A stretch of DNA of 64,000 bases from Pseudomonas oleovorans subsp. oleovorans (GCF_002197815.1 NZ_NIUB01000009.1:81701-145700), one strand, 5' to 3'. Positions 22,114 to 34,179 are shown, counted from the stretch's first letter. Notes: generated by a model from the sequence alone, not told the origin. Made by a program: numbers and translations.

Positions 22114-25100
22114 GTGTCCGTACTGCGTCTTCCGTCTCTGCCGGCCAACGCCGGCAAACAGCAATGGGGCAACTTGCCCGGTGCTGCCCTGTCCCTGGCC
22201 ATCGCCGAAGCAGCCAGCAATGCCGGGCGATTCACCCTAGTTCTGACCGAGGGCAGCCAGAGCGCGGAACGCCTGCAGGAAGAGCTGGCCTTCTTTGCCC
22301 CGAACCTGCCCGTATTGCATTTTCCCGACTGGGAAACCCTGCCCTACGACGTGTTCTCGCCACACCAGGACATCATTTCCCAACGCATCGCGGCCCTTTA
22401 CCAGCTGCCGCAACTGAGCCGTGGCATTCTCGTAGTGCCCATCGCCACGGCCCTACACCGCCTGGCGCCGAAACGCTTTCTGCTCGGCAGCAGCCTGGTG
22501 CTGGATGTCGGCCAGACGCTTGATGTGGAACAGATGCGCACGCGCCTGGAAGCTGCCGGCTATCGCTGCGTGGATACGGTGTACGAGCACGGAGAGTTCG
22601 CCGTACGCGGCGCATTGATCGATCTGTTCCCGATGGGCAGCGACAAGCCCTACCGCATCGACCTGTTCGATGACGAGATCGAAACCCTGCGCACCTTCGA
22701 CCCGGAAACCCAGCGCTCGGTGGACAAGGTAGAGTCGATCCGTCTGTTGCCGGCGCGTGAATTTCCGCTGGAAAAGAAGGCTGTCGCCGATTTCCGCGGG
22801 CGTTTCCGCGAGCGCTTCGACGTGGATTTCCGGCGCTGCCCGATCTATCAGGACCTTTCCACCGGTATCACCCCCGCCGGCATCGAGTACTACCTGCCGC
22901 TGTTCTTCGAAGAGACAGACACTCTGTTCGACTACCTGCCAGGCGACACCCAGGTGTTCTCCCTGCCCGGCATCGAAAAGGCTGCCGAGCAATTTTGGAC
23001 AGATGCGCGTAGCCGCTATGAGGATCGCCGAGTCGATCCAGAGCGACCATTGCTACCGCCTGCCGACATCTTCCTGCCGGTGGAGGACTGTTTCGCCCGC
23101 CTGAAGAGCTGGCCGCGGGTGGTGGTCAATCAGGACGATATCGAGCCCGGCATCGGCCAGACCCGCTTCGACGCGCGCGCCCTGCCCGACCTGGCAATTC
23201 AGGCCAAGGCCGGCGAGCCGCTGGCGGCGTTGCGCCGCTTTATCGAAGAATATCCAGGCCGCGTGCTGTTCTGCGCCGAATCAGCCGGTCGCCGCGAAGT
23301 ACTGCTGGAACTGCTCGCCCGCCTCAAGCTCAAGCCCCGGGAAGTCGAGGGCTGGCCGGCCTTCGTCGCCAGCCCTGAACGCCTCAACATCTGCATTGCA
23401 CCACTGGATGAAGGCCTGCTGCTCGACGACCTGGCACTGATCGCCGAGAGCCCGCTGTTCGGCCAGCGCGTGATGCAGCGTCGCCGCCGCGAAAAAGGCC
23501 GAGAAGGCGGCGATAACGTGATCAAGAACCTCACCGAGCTGCGCGAAGGCGCGCCGGTGGTGCATATTGATCACGGCGTCGGCCGCTACCTGGGCCTGGT
23601 GACCATGGAGTTCGACGGCCAGGCCGCCGAATTCCTTGCCCTGCAATATGCCGACGAAGCCAAGCTTTATGTCCCCGTGGCCAGCCTGCACCTGATCGCC
23701 CGCTACACCGGCAGTGACGATGCCCTGGCACCGCTGCATCGCCTAGGTTCGGAGGTCTGGCAGAAGGCCAAGCGCAAGGCGGCCGAACAGGTGCGCGATG
23801 TTGCCGCCGAGCTGCTCGATATCTACGCCCGCCGCGCTGCTCGCGAAGGTTTCGCCTTCCAGGACCCGGCACTGGATTACGCCACCTTCAGCGCCGGTTT
23901 CCCCTTCGAGGAAACCCCGGACCAGCAGGCCGCCATCGATGCCGTGCGCGCCGACATGCTGGCTGGCAAGCCGATGGATCGCCTAGTCTGCGGCGACGTC
24001 GGCTTCGGCAAGACCGAGGTGGCCATGCGCGCCGCCTTCATCGCCGTGCACAGCGGCAAGCAGGTCGCCGTGCTGGTGCCCACCACCCTGCTCGCCCAGC
24101 AGCACTACAACAGCTTCCGCGACCGCTTCGCCGACTGGCCGGTAAAGGTCGAGGTGATGAGCCGCTTCAAGAGCGCCAAGGAAGTCGGCGAGGCCGTGCA
24201 GCAACTGGCCGAAGGCAAGGTGGATATCGTCATCGGCACGCACAAGCTGCTGCAGGATGACGTCAAGTTCCACAACCTCGGCCTGGTCATCATCGACGAG
24301 GAACACCGCTTCGGCGTGCGCCAGAAGGAACAGCTCAAGGCCCTGCGCAGCGAGGTCGACATCCTCACCCTGACTGCCACGCCGATCCCGCGCACGCTGA
24401 ACATGGCCGTGGCCGGCATGCGCGACCTGTCGATCATCGCCACGCCACCAGCGCGGCGTCTGTCGGTGCGCACCTTCGTCATGGAAAGCAACAAGCCGAC
24501 CATCAAGGAAGCGCTGCTGCGCGAGCTGCTGCGCGGTGGCCAGGTCTACTACCTGCACAACGATGTAAAGACCATCGAGAAATGCGCCAGCGAGCTGGCC
24601 GAGCTGGTGCCCGAGGCACGTATCGGCATCGGTCACGGACAGATGCGCGAACGCGATCTCGAGCAGGTGATGAGCGACTTCTACCACAAGCGCTTCAACG
24701 TGCTGGTGGCCTCGACCATCATCGAGACCGGTATCGACGTACCCAGCGCCAACACCATCATCATCGACCGCGCCGACAAGTTCGGCCTGGCCCAGCTGCA
24801 CCAGTTGCGCGGCCGTGTCGGTCGTAGCCACCACCAGGCCTACGCTTACCTGCTGACGCCACCGCGCAAGCAGATGACCCCGGATGCGGAAAAACGCCTG
24901 GAGGCCATCGCCGGCGCTCAGGACCTCGGCGCCGGCTTCGTCCTCGCTACCCATGACCTGGAAATCCGCGGCGCTGGCGAACTGCTTGGCGACGGCCAAA
25001 GCGGGCAGATTCAGGCGGTCGGCTTCACCCTCTACATGGAAATGCTCGAACGCGCGGTCAAGGCTATCCAGAAAGGCGAGCAGCCGAACCTCGACCAGCC

Positions 25101-25551
25101 ATTGGGCGGCGGCCCGGAGATCAACCTGCGTGTACCGGCGCTGATCCCCGAGGACTACCTGCCCGACGTGCACAGCCGCCTGATCCTCTACAAACGCATC
25201 GCCAACGCCAGCGACGAGGACGGCCTGAAGGAGCTTCAGGTAGAAATGATCGACCGTTTCGGCCTGCTGCCGGAGCCGACCAAGAACCTCATGCGCCTGA
25301 CCCTGCTCAAGCTGCAGGCCGACAAGCTCGGCATCAGCAAGGTCGACGCCGGCCCGCAGGGTGGACGAATCGAGTTCGCTGCGGAAACCTGCGTCGACCC
25401 GCTGACCCTGATCAAACTGATCCAGGCCCAGCCAAAACGCTACAAGTTCGAAGGCGCCACCGTCTTCAAGATCCAGGTGCCAATGGAGCGTGCGGAAGAA
25501 CGCTTCAACACCCTGGAAGCCCTGTTCGAGCGCCTCGCGCCCACCACCTGA
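22114..25551 (+). CDS. mfd: Transcription-repair coupling factor Mfd
   Basis: This 1145-residue SF2 translocase removes RNA polymerase stalled at lesions and recruits UvrA. The UvrB-like N-terminal module is visible (LVLTEGSQSAERLQEELAFF; FPDWETLPYDVFSPHQDIIS). The RNA-polymerase-binding region contains VHIDHGVGRYLGL. Helicase motifs are GDVGFGKTEVAMRAAF (Walker A), IIDEEHRFGVRQKE (Walker B), LTATPIPRTLNMA and QLRGRVGRSHHQAYAYLL. The start may be GTG at 22114, with the short V/MSVLRLPSL N-terminus. The csiV-like gene follows 11 bp later. Confidence 0.98.
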   Translation: MSVLRLPSLPANAGKQQWGNLPGAALSLAIAEAASNAGRFTLVLTEGSQSAERLQEELAFFAPNLPVLHFPDWETLPYDVFSPHQDIISQRIAALYQLPQLSRGILVVPIATALHRLAPKRFLLGSSLVLDVGQTLDVEQMRTRLEAAGYRCVDTVYEHGEFAVRGALIDLFPMGSDKPYRIDLFDDEIETLRTFDPETQRSVDKVESIRLLPAREFPLEKKAVADFRGRFRERFDVDFRRCPIYQDLSTGITPAGIEYYLPLFFEETDTLFDYLPGDTQVFSLPGIEKAAEQFWTDARSRYEDRRVDPERPLLPPADIFLPVEDCFARLKSWPRVVVNQDDIEPGIGQTRFDARALPDLAIQAKAGEPLAALRRFIEEYPGRVLFCAESAGRREVLLELLARLKLKPREVEGWPAFVASPERLNICIAPLDEGLLLDDLALIAESPLFGQRVMQRRRREKGREGGDNVIKNLTELREGAPVVHIDHGVGRYLGLVTMEFDGQAAEFLALQYADEAKLYVPVASLHLIARYTGSDDALAPLHRLGSEVWQKAKRKAAEQVRDVAAELLDIYARRAAREGFAFQDPALDYATFSAGFPFEETPDQQAAIDAVRADMLAGKPMDRLVCGDVGFGKTEVAMRAAFIAVHSGKQVAVLVPTTLLAQQHYNSFRDRFADWPVKVEVMSRFKSAKEVGEAVQQLAEGKVDIVIGTHKLLQDDVKFHNLGLVIIDEEHRFGVRQKEQLKALRSEVDILTLTATPIPRTLNMAVAGMRDLSIIATPPARRLSVRTFVMESNKPTIKEALLRELLRGGQVYYLHNDVKTIEKCASELAELVPEARIGIGHGQMRERDLEQVMSDFYHKRFNVLVASTIIETGIDVPSANTIIIDRADKFGLAQLHQLRGRVGRSHHQAYAYLLTPPRKQMTPDAEKRLEAIAGAQDLGAGFVLATHDLEIRGAGELLGDGQSGQIQAVGFTLYMEMLERAVKAIQKGEQPNLDQPLGGGPEINLRVPALIPEDYLPDVHSRLILYKRIANASDEDGLKELQVEMIDRFGLLPEPTKNLMRLTLLKLQADKLGISKVDAGPQGGRIEFAAETCVDPLTLIKLIQAQPKRYKFEGATVFKIQVPMERAEERFNTLEALFERLAPTT

Positions 25552-25562
25552 AGGACTCACAC

Positions 25563-26084
25563 ATGCGCCCATTGCACCTGATCGCCCTGCTGCTTTGCCT
25601 GTTGGCACCGAGCGCCTTTGCCGAACGTCTTTACCAGGTCGAACTGCTGGTCTTCCGCCAGGCCGGCGAACCTGTCGTCGCGCCCAAAGTGGCACCGGAC
25701 GACTGGGCGGGCACGGCATTGCCGATCACCGGTAACGAACGCCCGACAACGCTCGATGGCGAGGCGGCCAAGCTCAATCCGGGCAGTGGCTATCAGGTAT
25801 TGCTGCACAAGGCCTGGAGCCAAACCATCGGCAGCTCGCCGAGCCGAATGGCCGTCAGCAGCGGTGAAGAGCGCTTCGGCCATCACGTGGTCGAAGGCAC
25901 CCTGAGCTTTACTCAGGAGCGCTTTGCCGATCTGGACCTGGAGCTGTGGATCAACCAATTCAGCGTCGACGGCCTGCTCGAGAGCAGCGAGCACATGAAA
26001 GTGGCCCAGCGCCTGAAGGACAACAGCCTGACCTACCTGGACCATGGCAGCCTGGGCGCACTGGTACGCATTAGCCCGCTCTGA
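25563..26084 (+). CDS. CsiV-like periplasmic protein
   Basis: This 173-residue protein has a clear signal peptide (MRPLHLIALLLCLLAPSAFA, cleavage before ERLYQ). The mature start YQVELLVFRQ is the signature of the CsiV family (PF10972), named for a peptidoglycan-binding septal regulator in Shewanella. Function in Pseudomonas is not established. It is 11 bp downstream of mfd and probably cotranscribed. Confidence 0.75.
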   Translation: MRPLHLIALLLCLLAPSAFAERLYQVELLVFRQAGEPVVAPKVAPDDWAGTALPITGNERPTTLDGEAAKLNPGSGYQVLLHKAWSQTIGSSPSRMAVSSGEERFGHHVVEGTLSFTQERFADLDLELWINQFSVDGLLESSEHMKVAQRLKDNSLTYLDHGSLGALVRISPL

Positions 26085-26165
26085 TTCGCGGCGGGGCGCC
26101 GTGCCTGCAGATTCGGCGCGTCGACGCCTGACTAACGGGCATTGACCGCTGTCTCTATAGAGAAG

Positions 26166-27912
<1,747 letters not shown>

Positions 27913-27924
27913 GAGTCTATTTCC

Positions 27925-28452
27925 TCAGGTGAAGTCTTGGTCTGCAGCCCACTGCGGGCACGGCGCCTCATCGATACGCACTTTGCAATGCAGCGGTACG
28001 CACTCGAAAAGCGCCAGCATGTCGGCGTTACGCAAACGAATGCAGCCATGGGACAACGGCGTCCCCATAGGTTCCGTATCCGGCGTGCCATGCAGATAGA
28101 TATAACGGCGAAAGGTGTCGACCTCGCCCAGGCGATTGCGCCCCGACTCAAGACCGCTCAGCCAGAGAATACGGGTGAGAATCCAGTCGCGGCCAGGAAA
28201 CTGCTCGTGCAGCTCAGGTGACCACACTTCCCCCGTCCAGCGACGACTGCGCAATACGGCCGCCAGAGGCAAACCAGCGCCGATTTTCGCGCGCACCTGA
28301 TGCAGCCCGCGCGGCGTACAACCTGAGCCGTTAAGCTCACCCGCCCCAACGAGCGCCGTGGAGACAGGCAAGCTCAGCAGCAGCCGCCCGGCACTGAAGC
28401 CGTAGAGCGCCTGATCGGCAATGGAGATATGGAGTAGATCTAGATCGGACAT
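27925..28452 (-). CDS. L,D-transpeptidase (YkuD domain) without signal peptide
   Basis: This 175-residue protein consists almost entirely of a YkuD catalytic domain. The active-site motif SHGCIRLRNADMLALF is complete, with the upstream histidine in YLHGTPDTE. The N-terminus MSDLDLLHISIADQALYGFS has no signal peptide or membrane helix, unlike typical periplasmic L,D-transpeptidases. It lies between psrA (49 bp upstream) and nagZ (12 bp downstream), which suggests a role tied to cytoplasmic muropeptide handling; this is inference. Confidence 0.88.
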   Translation of the reverse strand: MSDLDLLHISIADQALYGFSAGRLLLSLPVSTALVGAGELNGSGCTPRGLHQVRAKIGAGLPLAAVLRSRRWTGEVWSPELHEQFPGRDWILTRILWLSGLESGRNRLGEVDTFRRYIYLHGTPDTEPMGTPLSHGCIRLRNADMLALFECVPLHCKVRIDEAPCPQWAADQDFT

Positions 28453-28501
28453 GGGCCGCTAGCTTAGCCGAAGGGCGAAGCCAAGCCCACCTGCCGCCAG
28501 G

Positions 28502-29209
28502 TCAAACCTTGGGCGCGGCGCTGGGTGTCTTGCTGCGCGGCTTGAGTTGCGCGCCGGCCAACGCCGGATCGGCGATACCCGTTTCCGAACGCATGCCGGC
28601 AGCCAGAAACGGCACCATCATGCGCATCACCTGCTCGATCGAGGTGTTGACGCCGAAATCGGTCTCGGCCATCGCGCGCAAAGCCTTGATACCGGACATG
28701 CTGAACGCCGCGGCACCGAGCATGAAGTGCACGCGCCAGAACAGCTCCAGTGGTGGAATACGCGGCGCAGCCTCATGCACCAGCAGCATGTAGCGACGGA
28801 ACACCTTGCCGTAGACCTCTTCCAGATACTTGCGCAAGTGACCCTGGCTCTGGCTGAAGGCCAAACCGAGCAGACGCATGAAAATGGACAGGTCGTTACC
28901 GCTGCGCGGCTTCACAGCCAGGGCCTGTTCGACCAGGAGTTCGAGCAACTCCTCCAGGGAAACCTGGGTTTCGGACTTGGCCTGACGGCGATCGAGTTCC
29001 TTTTCCAGGCTGGCACAGAAGGGCCCGAGGAAACGCGAGAAAACCGCCTGAATCAGCGCCTTCTTCGAACCGAAGTGGTAGTTGACGGCAGCCAGGTTGA
29101 CCCCAGCCTTGCTGGTGATCAGGCGTAGCGAGGTCTCGGCGAAGCCTTTTTCCGCGAACAGCTGCTCCGCAGCATCGAGAATGCGTTCAACGGTTTCCGA
29201 CTGAGCCAT
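28502..29209 (-). CDS. psrA: TetR-family fatty-acid-responsive regulator PsrA
   Basis: This 235-residue protein has an N-terminal TetR helix-turn-helix (ERILDAAEQLFAEKGFAETS, then KAGVNLAAVNYHFGSKKALI). Sequence and location next to lexA identify it as PsrA, which represses itself and fadBA, is released by long-chain fatty acids, and activates rpoS in Pseudomonas. AGGTGA precedes the ATG. Two tandem PsrA-type palindromes lie immediately upstream (29224-29250). It is divergent from lexA. Confidence 0.95.
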   Translation of the reverse strand: MAQSETVERILDAAEQLFAEKGFAETSLRLITSKAGVNLAAVNYHFGSKKALIQAVFSRFLGPFCASLEKELDRRQAKSETQVSLEELLELLVEQALAVKPRSGNDLSIFMRLLGLAFSQSQGHLRKYLEEVYGKVFRRYMLLVHEAAPRIPPLELFWRVHFMLGAAAFSMSGIKALRAMAETDFGVNTSIEQVMRMMVPFLAAGMRSETGIADPALAGAQLKPRSKTPSAAPKV

Positions 29210-29223
29210 GAGCTATCACCTGA

Positions 29224-29250
29224 CAAACACTTGTTTGAAACATACGTTTC
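29224..29250. promoter_or_regulatory. Tandem PsrA operator
   Basis: CAAAC-ACTT-GTTTG (29224-29237) matches the PsrA motif (G/C)AAAC-N2-4-GTTT(G/C) exactly. GAAAC-ATAC-GTTTC (29237-29250) follows, sharing one base. They lie 15-41 bp upstream of the psrA start, fitting autorepression. Confidence 0.9.
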
Positions 29251-29393
29251 ATCCCACTGAATTGTCAAGCCGCATGAGCCGTCTTTTGGCCGGTGGGTCA
29301 CAGCTTACAACAAGCAGAGACGCAGATGACCCGGCATGGGTAACAAGCCGGGCGACAGGCCTTCGCAAAATGGGCGTTGCCAAGCTCCGATTA

Positions 29394-29409
29394 CTGTATA
29401 TAATTCCAG
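29394..29409. promoter_or_regulatory. LexA box 1 of lexA-sulA
   Basis: CTG-TATATAATTC-CAG is an exact CTG-N10-CAG SOS box. It contains a -10-like TATAAT, so LexA binding would cover the promoter. Confidence 0.92.
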
Positions 29410-29412
29410 TCA

Positions 29413-29428
29413 CTGTATAAAAAGACAG
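29413..29428. promoter_or_regulatory. LexA box 2 of lexA-sulA
   Basis: CTG-TATAAAAAGA-CAG is a second exact SOS box, 3 bp downstream of the first and 9 bp before the lexA start. Two adjacent boxes imply tight autoregulation. Confidence 0.9.
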
Positions 29429-29437
29429 AGCCCAGCC

Positions 29438-30052
29438 ATGCTGAAACTGACGCCACGCCAAGCCGAGATCCTCGCCTTCATCAAACGCTGCCTGGAAGAC
29501 AACGGCTACCCACCTACCCGCGCGGAAATCGCTCAGGAACTGGGGTTCAAATCGCCCAACGCCGCAGAAGAGCACCTCAAGGCCCTCGCACGCAAGGGGG
29601 CCATCGAGATGACGCCAGGCGCTTCACGCGGCATCCGCATTCCCGGCTTCGAGGCAGGTGCCGCGAATGAGGATACGGGCCTCCCGGTAATCGGCCGTGT
29701 CGCCGCCGGCGCACCGATCCTCGCACAGCAACATGTCGAGGAATCCTGCCAGATCAACCCGGCGTTCTTTCAGCCCAAAGCCGATTACCTGCTGCGCGTA
29801 CGCGGTATGAGCATGAAAGACATCGGTATCTTCGATGGTGATCTGCTCGCCGTGCACACCACCCGGGAAGCCCGCAATGGCCAGATCGTCGTCGCCCGTA
29901 TCGACGATGAAGTGACGGTCAAACGCTTCAAGCGCGAGGGCAACAAGGTCTGGCTGATTGCCGAGAACCCTGAATTCGCACCGATCGAAGTGGACCTGGA
30001 ACACCAGGATCTAGTCATCGAAGGTTTGAGCGTCGGTGTAATCCGCCGCTGA
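29438..30052 (+). CDS. lexA: SOS repressor LexA
   Basis: This 204-residue repressor starts [20 protein letters not shown] at 29438, just after the second SOS box; an upstream frame to 29336 is rejected. The winged helix-turn-helix is followed by the cleavage site Ala90-Gly91 in [11 protein letters not shown], with catalytic Ser125 (GMSMKD) and Lys162 (VTVKRF). The spacing matches E. coli LexA with a six-residue offset. sulA follows by 9 bp. Confidence 0.99.
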   Translation: MLKLTPRQAEILAFIKRCLEDNGYPPTRAEIAQELGFKSPNAAEEHLKALARKGAIEMTPGASRGIRIPGFEAGAANEDTGLPVIGRVAAGAPILAQQHVEESCQINPAFFQPKADYLLRVRGMSMKDIGIFDGDLLAVHTTREARNGQIVVARIDDEVTVKRFKREGNKVWLIAENPEFAPIEVDLEHQDLVIEGLSVGVIRR

Positions 30053-30061
30053 GGAGACACC

Positions 30062-30535
30062 ATGCACGTGCAGCAGTCGTTCGAGCGTCCACAACTTCCC
30101 CTTTTCGACGCCTTTCTCGCCAGAACGTCGAGTGAGCCACGGTTAGCGACCGGTGATATCTCTCGCAACGAGGATGATCAGGCGTTCAGCGAACTCGCTC
30201 TACGCGGCGCAGCTGGCCACTGCCTGCACTTGCTGGCCCCGATTCTGCGCGAACTGAGCGAGAACCAGGATGCGCGATGGCTGGCTCTGGTGGCACCGCC
30301 AGCCAGCCTCACACAAAGCTGGCTGCGCGATGCTGGACTGAACCGTGAACGCATCCTGCTGCTGCATCCACGGCAAGGGCAAAATGCCCTTGAGTTGGCA
30401 GAGGAAGCGCTGAAGCTCGGCCGCAGCCATACCGTGATCAGCTGGCTGCATCCGGTTGAGTGCAGCACCCGCCAACGTCTCATCCAGGCAGCCAATGCCG
30501 GCGGAGCACAGAGCCTGAATATCAGCCTGGGTTGA
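30062..30535 (+). CDS. sulA: SOS cell-division inhibitor SulA
   Basis: This 157-residue protein blocks FtsZ polymerisation during SOS. It is recognisable by FSELALRGAAGHCLHLLAPI, WLALVAPPASLTQSWLRDAG and GRSHTVISWLHP, a SulA/RecA-like fold. It is cotranscribed with lexA (9-bp gap), the arrangement found in Pseudomonas and unlike E. coli. A convergent terminator follows at 30568-30586. Confidence 0.93.
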   Translation: MHVQQSFERPQLPLFDAFLARTSSEPRLATGDISRNEDDQAFSELALRGAAGHCLHLLAPILRELSENQDARWLALVAPPASLTQSWLRDAGLNRERILLLHPRQGQNALELAEEALKLGRSHTVISWLHPVECSTRQRLIQAANAGGAQSLNISLG

Positions 30536-30567
30536 ACTCGCCAGGTTGCATCTGCGCAAATGAAAAC

Positions 30568-30586
30568 GGGGCTCCAATGGAGCCCC
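30568..30586. terminator. Terminator between sulA and the convergent small gene
   Basis: GGGGCTCCA/TGGAGCCCC is a perfect 9-bp stem with a single-base gap. On the minus strand it is followed by TTTTCA, on the plus strand by CTTTCG. It separates convergent stops at 30535 and 30609. Confidence 0.75.
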
Positions 30587-30608
30587 GCTTTCGTCGAACC
30601 GTGGCAAC

Positions 30609-30845
30609 TCAGTGAAGAACGCGCGCGCCTTCTTCTTCACCACTGAAATCACCCTCAGCCATTCGGCCGGCCATCTGCACGCCAACATTGAGCATGGCCT
30701 TGGCCACCTCGATGTGCTGACCCTGCAGGAAAGCCTTGGCATCAGCAGAGAAGTCCAGAGTCACCAGAGCCTCTTCATCCTCTGCGCGACGCAGGGCAAT
30801 ACGCCCATCGGGCAGTTCGACGATTTCCAGGAAGGATGTAGGCAT
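30609..30845 (-). CDS. Small conserved hypothetical protein
   Basis: This 78-residue soluble protein reads MPTSFLEIVELPDGRIALRR, then VTLDFSADAKAFLQGQHIEV. It is acidic, with no signal peptide, cysteine or membrane segment. A gene of this type follows sulA in other Pseudomonas as I recall. Function unknown. Confidence 0.75.
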   Translation of the reverse strand: MPTSFLEIVELPDGRIALRRAEDEEALVTLDFSADAKAFLQGQHIEVAKAMLNVGVQMAGRMAEGDFSGEEEGARVLH

Positions 30846-30925
30846 GGCTCAGTCTCTGTGCAAAAACACGACATTGTAACAGTCAGCCGGGGTCATCCCC
30901 AGTCCACTGGTCCAGTTAAACCCGA

Positions 30926-31444
30926 TCAGCACTCGCTCAGGCCTTCGCGAAACCGCAGCACCAGAGCCTTGAGCTGCTGACGCCAGGCATCGACGTCATC
31001 GATGCTCAGCTCGGCCGGCTCTTCGCCAACGCTGATGGCAGTGATCAACGGCATGGACGGATCGACCTTGGCCTTGCGCTCCTCACGCGGCGGCTGGAAC
31101 AACGCGGCATAGGCCGCCAGCAGTTCGGCCAGCCAGGTTTCGCGTTGCTGCGCCAGCTCGACCAACTCGGCCAGCTCGGGGCTGGGCGAACCGTCGAGCA
31201 CCGCCTGCTGCACAAAGGACTCGACACGCGAAGGCGTCGCGTCGTTCATGCGGTAATAACCGGCAATCTCATGACACAGCCCAAGCAGCCCGCCATAAAG
31301 GTGAAACAGGGCAGCCTCGCGCTCGGCCTGCGCCAGAGCCTGCACATTAAACGCGGAGGAGGCTTCGGCCTTGCGCCAGTTATCCAGGGCAATACCGGCG
31401 AAGAAAATCTTCTGGTTGGTACGGGTATAGATTTCTTTGGCCAT
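30926..31444 (-). CDS. DUF6586-like conserved hypothetical protein
   Basis: This 172-residue, largely helical soluble protein starts MAKEIYTRTNQKIFFAGIAL at 31444; a 10-codon upstream extension is not favoured. Features are YGGLLGLCHEIAGYYRMNDA and a C-terminal SIDDVDAWRQQLKALVLRFR. The family name is from memory. Function is unknown; it sits downstream of topA in the same direction with 128 bp between. Confidence 0.7.
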   Translation of the reverse strand: MAKEIYTRTNQKIFFAGIALDNWRKAEASSAFNVQALAQAEREAALFHLYGGLLGLCHEIAGYYRMNDATPSRVESFVQQAVLDGSPSPELAELVELAQQRETWLAELLAAYAALFQPPREERKAKVDPSMPLITAISVGEEPAELSIDDVDAWRQQLKALVLRFREGLSEC

Positions 31445-31572
31445 TACGGCGACCTCCACAGCAGATCGGGTCATGATACGCGCGTCTGCCCTGCCTGACG
31501 CGCATCTCGTCAGGCATTCAGGGCGCCGCTGTTACGACGCCAGGCCGACGCGCGGCAGGTCGTGATCAAGCG

Positions 31573-34179
31573 CTAGCGCTTGTCCTCGACCTTCCATTTG
31601 CCGCCATCGAAGAACGCACGCCAGCCAGTCGGCTTGCCATCGACTTCGGACTGCACGTATTGCTCCTTGGTCTTGCGGCTATAGCGAATCACCGCCGGAC
31701 GGCCATCCGGATCCTTCTGCGGGGCATCGCAAAGGAAGTGGTACTTGGGATCGATCTCATGCTTGTGCGGAACGATCTCCAGCACCAGCGGCGCACGCGT
31801 CTCGCGGTTCTTGGGGAACTGGCTGGCAGCAAGGAACAGGCCCGATGCGCCGTCGCGCAGCACGTAGGTGTCGTCCACCTTCTCGCACTTGAGCTCCGGC
31901 ATATCCACCTTGTCCATCTTCGGCGGCGCCGCTTCACCGTTCTTGAGCAACTTGCGGGTGTTCTTGCAGCTCGTGTTGGTGCAACCGAAGAACTTGCCGA
32001 AGCGGCCCGTCTTGAGCTGCATCTGGCTACCGCACTTGTCGCACTCCAGGCTCGGACCTTCGTAGCCTTTGATGCGGTACTGGCCCTGCTCGATCTCGTA
32101 GCCGCTGCAATCGGGATTGTTGCCGCAGATGTGCAGCTTACGGGTTTCATCCAGCAGGTAGGCATCCATGGCGGTGGCGCAGATCGGGCAGCGATGCTTG
32201 CCGAGCAACACCAGGGACTCGGATTCGCCTTCATCGTCAGCCGCGATTTCATCGCCCGGCACCAGGTTGATGGTGGCCTTGCAACGCTCCTTCGGTGGCA
32301 GCGCATAGCCCGAGCAACCGAGGAACACGCCGGTGGAGGCGGTGCGAATCATCATCGGCCGGCCGCACTCGCGGCAGGGAATATCGGTCAGCGTCGGCTG
32401 GTTGGCACGCATGCCGCCCTCACCCGCCTCGGCAACTTCGAGCTTCTTCTTGAAATCACCGTAGAACTCGTCGAGCAGGTGCTTCCACTCGCGCTCGCCC
32501 TGAGCCACATCGTCGAGATGTTCTTCCATGGTGGCGGTAAAGCTGTAATCCATCAGGTTGGCGAAGCTCTCGTCGAGACGCTCGGTGACGATGTCGCCCA
32601 TCTTCTCGGCGTAGAAGCGACGGTTGTGCACCGTGACGTAGCCACGATCCTGAATGGTGGAAATGATCGCCGCATAGGTGGACGGACGACCAATCCCGCG
32701 TTTTTCCAGTTCCTTGACCAGGCTGGCTTCGGAGTAGCGCGCCGGGGGCTTGGTGAAGTGCTGGCTGGGGTCGAGCTGGATCAGCTTGAGGCCCTCGCCT
32801 TCCTTCATTTCCGGCAGGACGTCGTCCTCGCCCGGTTTGCTCTGCTGCGGCAGCACGCGTGTGTAACCGTCGAACTTGAGAATGCGGCCCTTGGCGCGCA
32901 GCTCGAAATTGCCAGCAGCAACGGTGACGCTGGTGGACAAGTACTCGGCCGGCGGCATCTGGCAGGCGACGAACTGACGCCAGATCAGGTCATACAGGCG
33001 CTCGGCATCACGCTCCATGCCGGACAGCTGGGTCGGGCGCAGGTTGACGTCGGACGGACGAATCGCTTCGTGCGCCTCCTGAGCGCCCTCCTTGCTCGAG
33101 TACAGGATCGGCTTGCCCGGCAGGTACTTGTCGCCGTACTCGCTGCCGATGAAGCCACGAACCATCTCTACCGCGTCGTTCGACAGGTTGGTCGAGTCGG
33201 TACGCATATAGGTGATGTAGCCAGCCTCGTAGAGACGCTGGGCCATCATCATGGTTTTCTTCACCCCGAAGCCCAGGCGGTTGCTTGCTGCCTGCTGCAG
33301 GGTGGAGGTGATGAAGGGAGCCGACGGCTTGCTGCTGGTCGGACGATCTTCACGCTTGACCACGCTGTAGCTGGAAGCCTTGAGCTTCTCCAGCGCGGCC
33401 ATGGCCTGGGCTTCGTTGACCGGTTTGAAGGCAGCACCACCTTCACGCACCACCTCGAAACGCACCTTGGCGTTCTTCGCAGTACCGAGGTCGGCATGCA
33501 CTTCCCAGTATTCTTCCGGAACGAAGGCACGAATTTCCTTTTCGCGCTCGACCACCAGCTTCACCGCCACCGATTGCACGCGACCGGCAGACAGGCCGCG
33601 GGCAATCTTCGCCCACAGCAGCGGCGAGACCATATAGCCCACCACCCGGTCAAGGAAGCGCCGTGCCTGCTGGGCGTTAACGCGGTTGATGTCCAGCTCG
33701 CCCGGTTTGGAGAAGGCTTCCTGAATCGCCTTCTTGGTGATCTCGTTGAACACCACACGCTTGTAGCGGCTGTCATCGCCACCAATGGATTCGCGCAGGT
33801 GCCAGGCGATGGCTTCCCCCTCGCGATCCAAGTCGGTTGCGAGATAGATGGTGTCGGCATCCTTGGCCAGGCGGCGCAGTTCTTCGATCACCTTTTCCTT
33901 GCCGGGGAGGATCTCGTACTTGGCTTTCCAGCCGTGCTCGGGGTCGACCCCCATGCGGCTGAACAGCTGGCGTTTGGCCTTTTCCTTGGGCGACAGCGCA
34001 GGCGCCTCAGCGGCGGCCTTGCCGCGCTTGGCAGGCTCCTTGGTGGCACTTGCCGAGCCGCTGGTAGGCAGGTCACGGATGTGGCCGATGCTCGACTTCA
34101 CCACGTACTGGCTGCCCAGGTACTTGTTGATGGTCTTGGCCTTGGCCGGGGATTCCACGATGACCAGCGATTTGCCCAT
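31573..34179 (-). CDS. topA: DNA topoisomerase I
   Basis: This 868-residue type IA topoisomerase relaxes negative supercoils. The Toprim domain starts [20 protein letters not shown] and carries the acidic triad TDLDREGEA. The catalytic tyrosine is about residue 324 in [13 protein letters not shown]. The C-terminal region has C4 zinc modules ([60 protein letters not shown]) and a basic tail. An insert rich in Ala/Lys at residues 40-70 ([20 protein letters not shown]) is a low-complexity linker. Confidence 0.98.
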   Translation of the reverse strand: MGKSLVIVESPAKAKTINKYLGSQYVVKSSIGHIRDLPTSGSASATKEPAKRGKAAAEAPALSPKEKAKRQLFSRMGVDPEHGWKAKYEILPGKEKVIEELRRLAKDADTIYLATDLDREGEAIAWHLRESIGGDDSRYKRVVFNEITKKAIQEAFSKPGELDINRVNAQQARRFLDRVVGYMVSPLLWAKIARGLSAGRVQSVAVKLVVEREKEIRAFVPEEYWEVHADLGTAKNAKVRFEVVREGGAAFKPVNEAQAMAALEKLKASSYSVVKREDRPTSSKPSAPFITSTLQQAASNRLGFGVKKTMMMAQRLYEAGYITYMRTDSTNLSNDAVEMVRGFIGSEYGDKYLPGKPILYSSKEGAQEAHEAIRPSDVNLRPTQLSGMERDAERLYDLIWRQFVACQMPPAEYLSTSVTVAAGNFELRAKGRILKFDGYTRVLPQQSKPGEDDVLPEMKEGEGLKLIQLDPSQHFTKPPARYSEASLVKELEKRGIGRPSTYAAIISTIQDRGYVTVHNRRFYAEKMGDIVTERLDESFANLMDYSFTATMEEHLDDVAQGEREWKHLLDEFYGDFKKKLEVAEAGEGGMRANQPTLTDIPCRECGRPMMIRTASTGVFLGCSGYALPPKERCKATINLVPGDEIAADDEGESESLVLLGKHRCPICATAMDAYLLDETRKLHICGNNPDCSGYEIEQGQYRIKGYEGPSLECDKCGSQMQLKTGRFGKFFGCTNTSCKNTRKLLKNGEAAPPKMDKVDMPELKCEKVDDTYVLRDGASGLFLAASQFPKNRETRAPLVLEIVPHKHEIDPKYHFLCDAPQKDPDGRPAVIRYSRKTKEQYVQSEVDGKPTGWRAFFDGGKWKVEDKR

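Noticed and set aside
23983..25719. Leftward open frame antisense to mfd
   Set aside because: Shadow of mfd.
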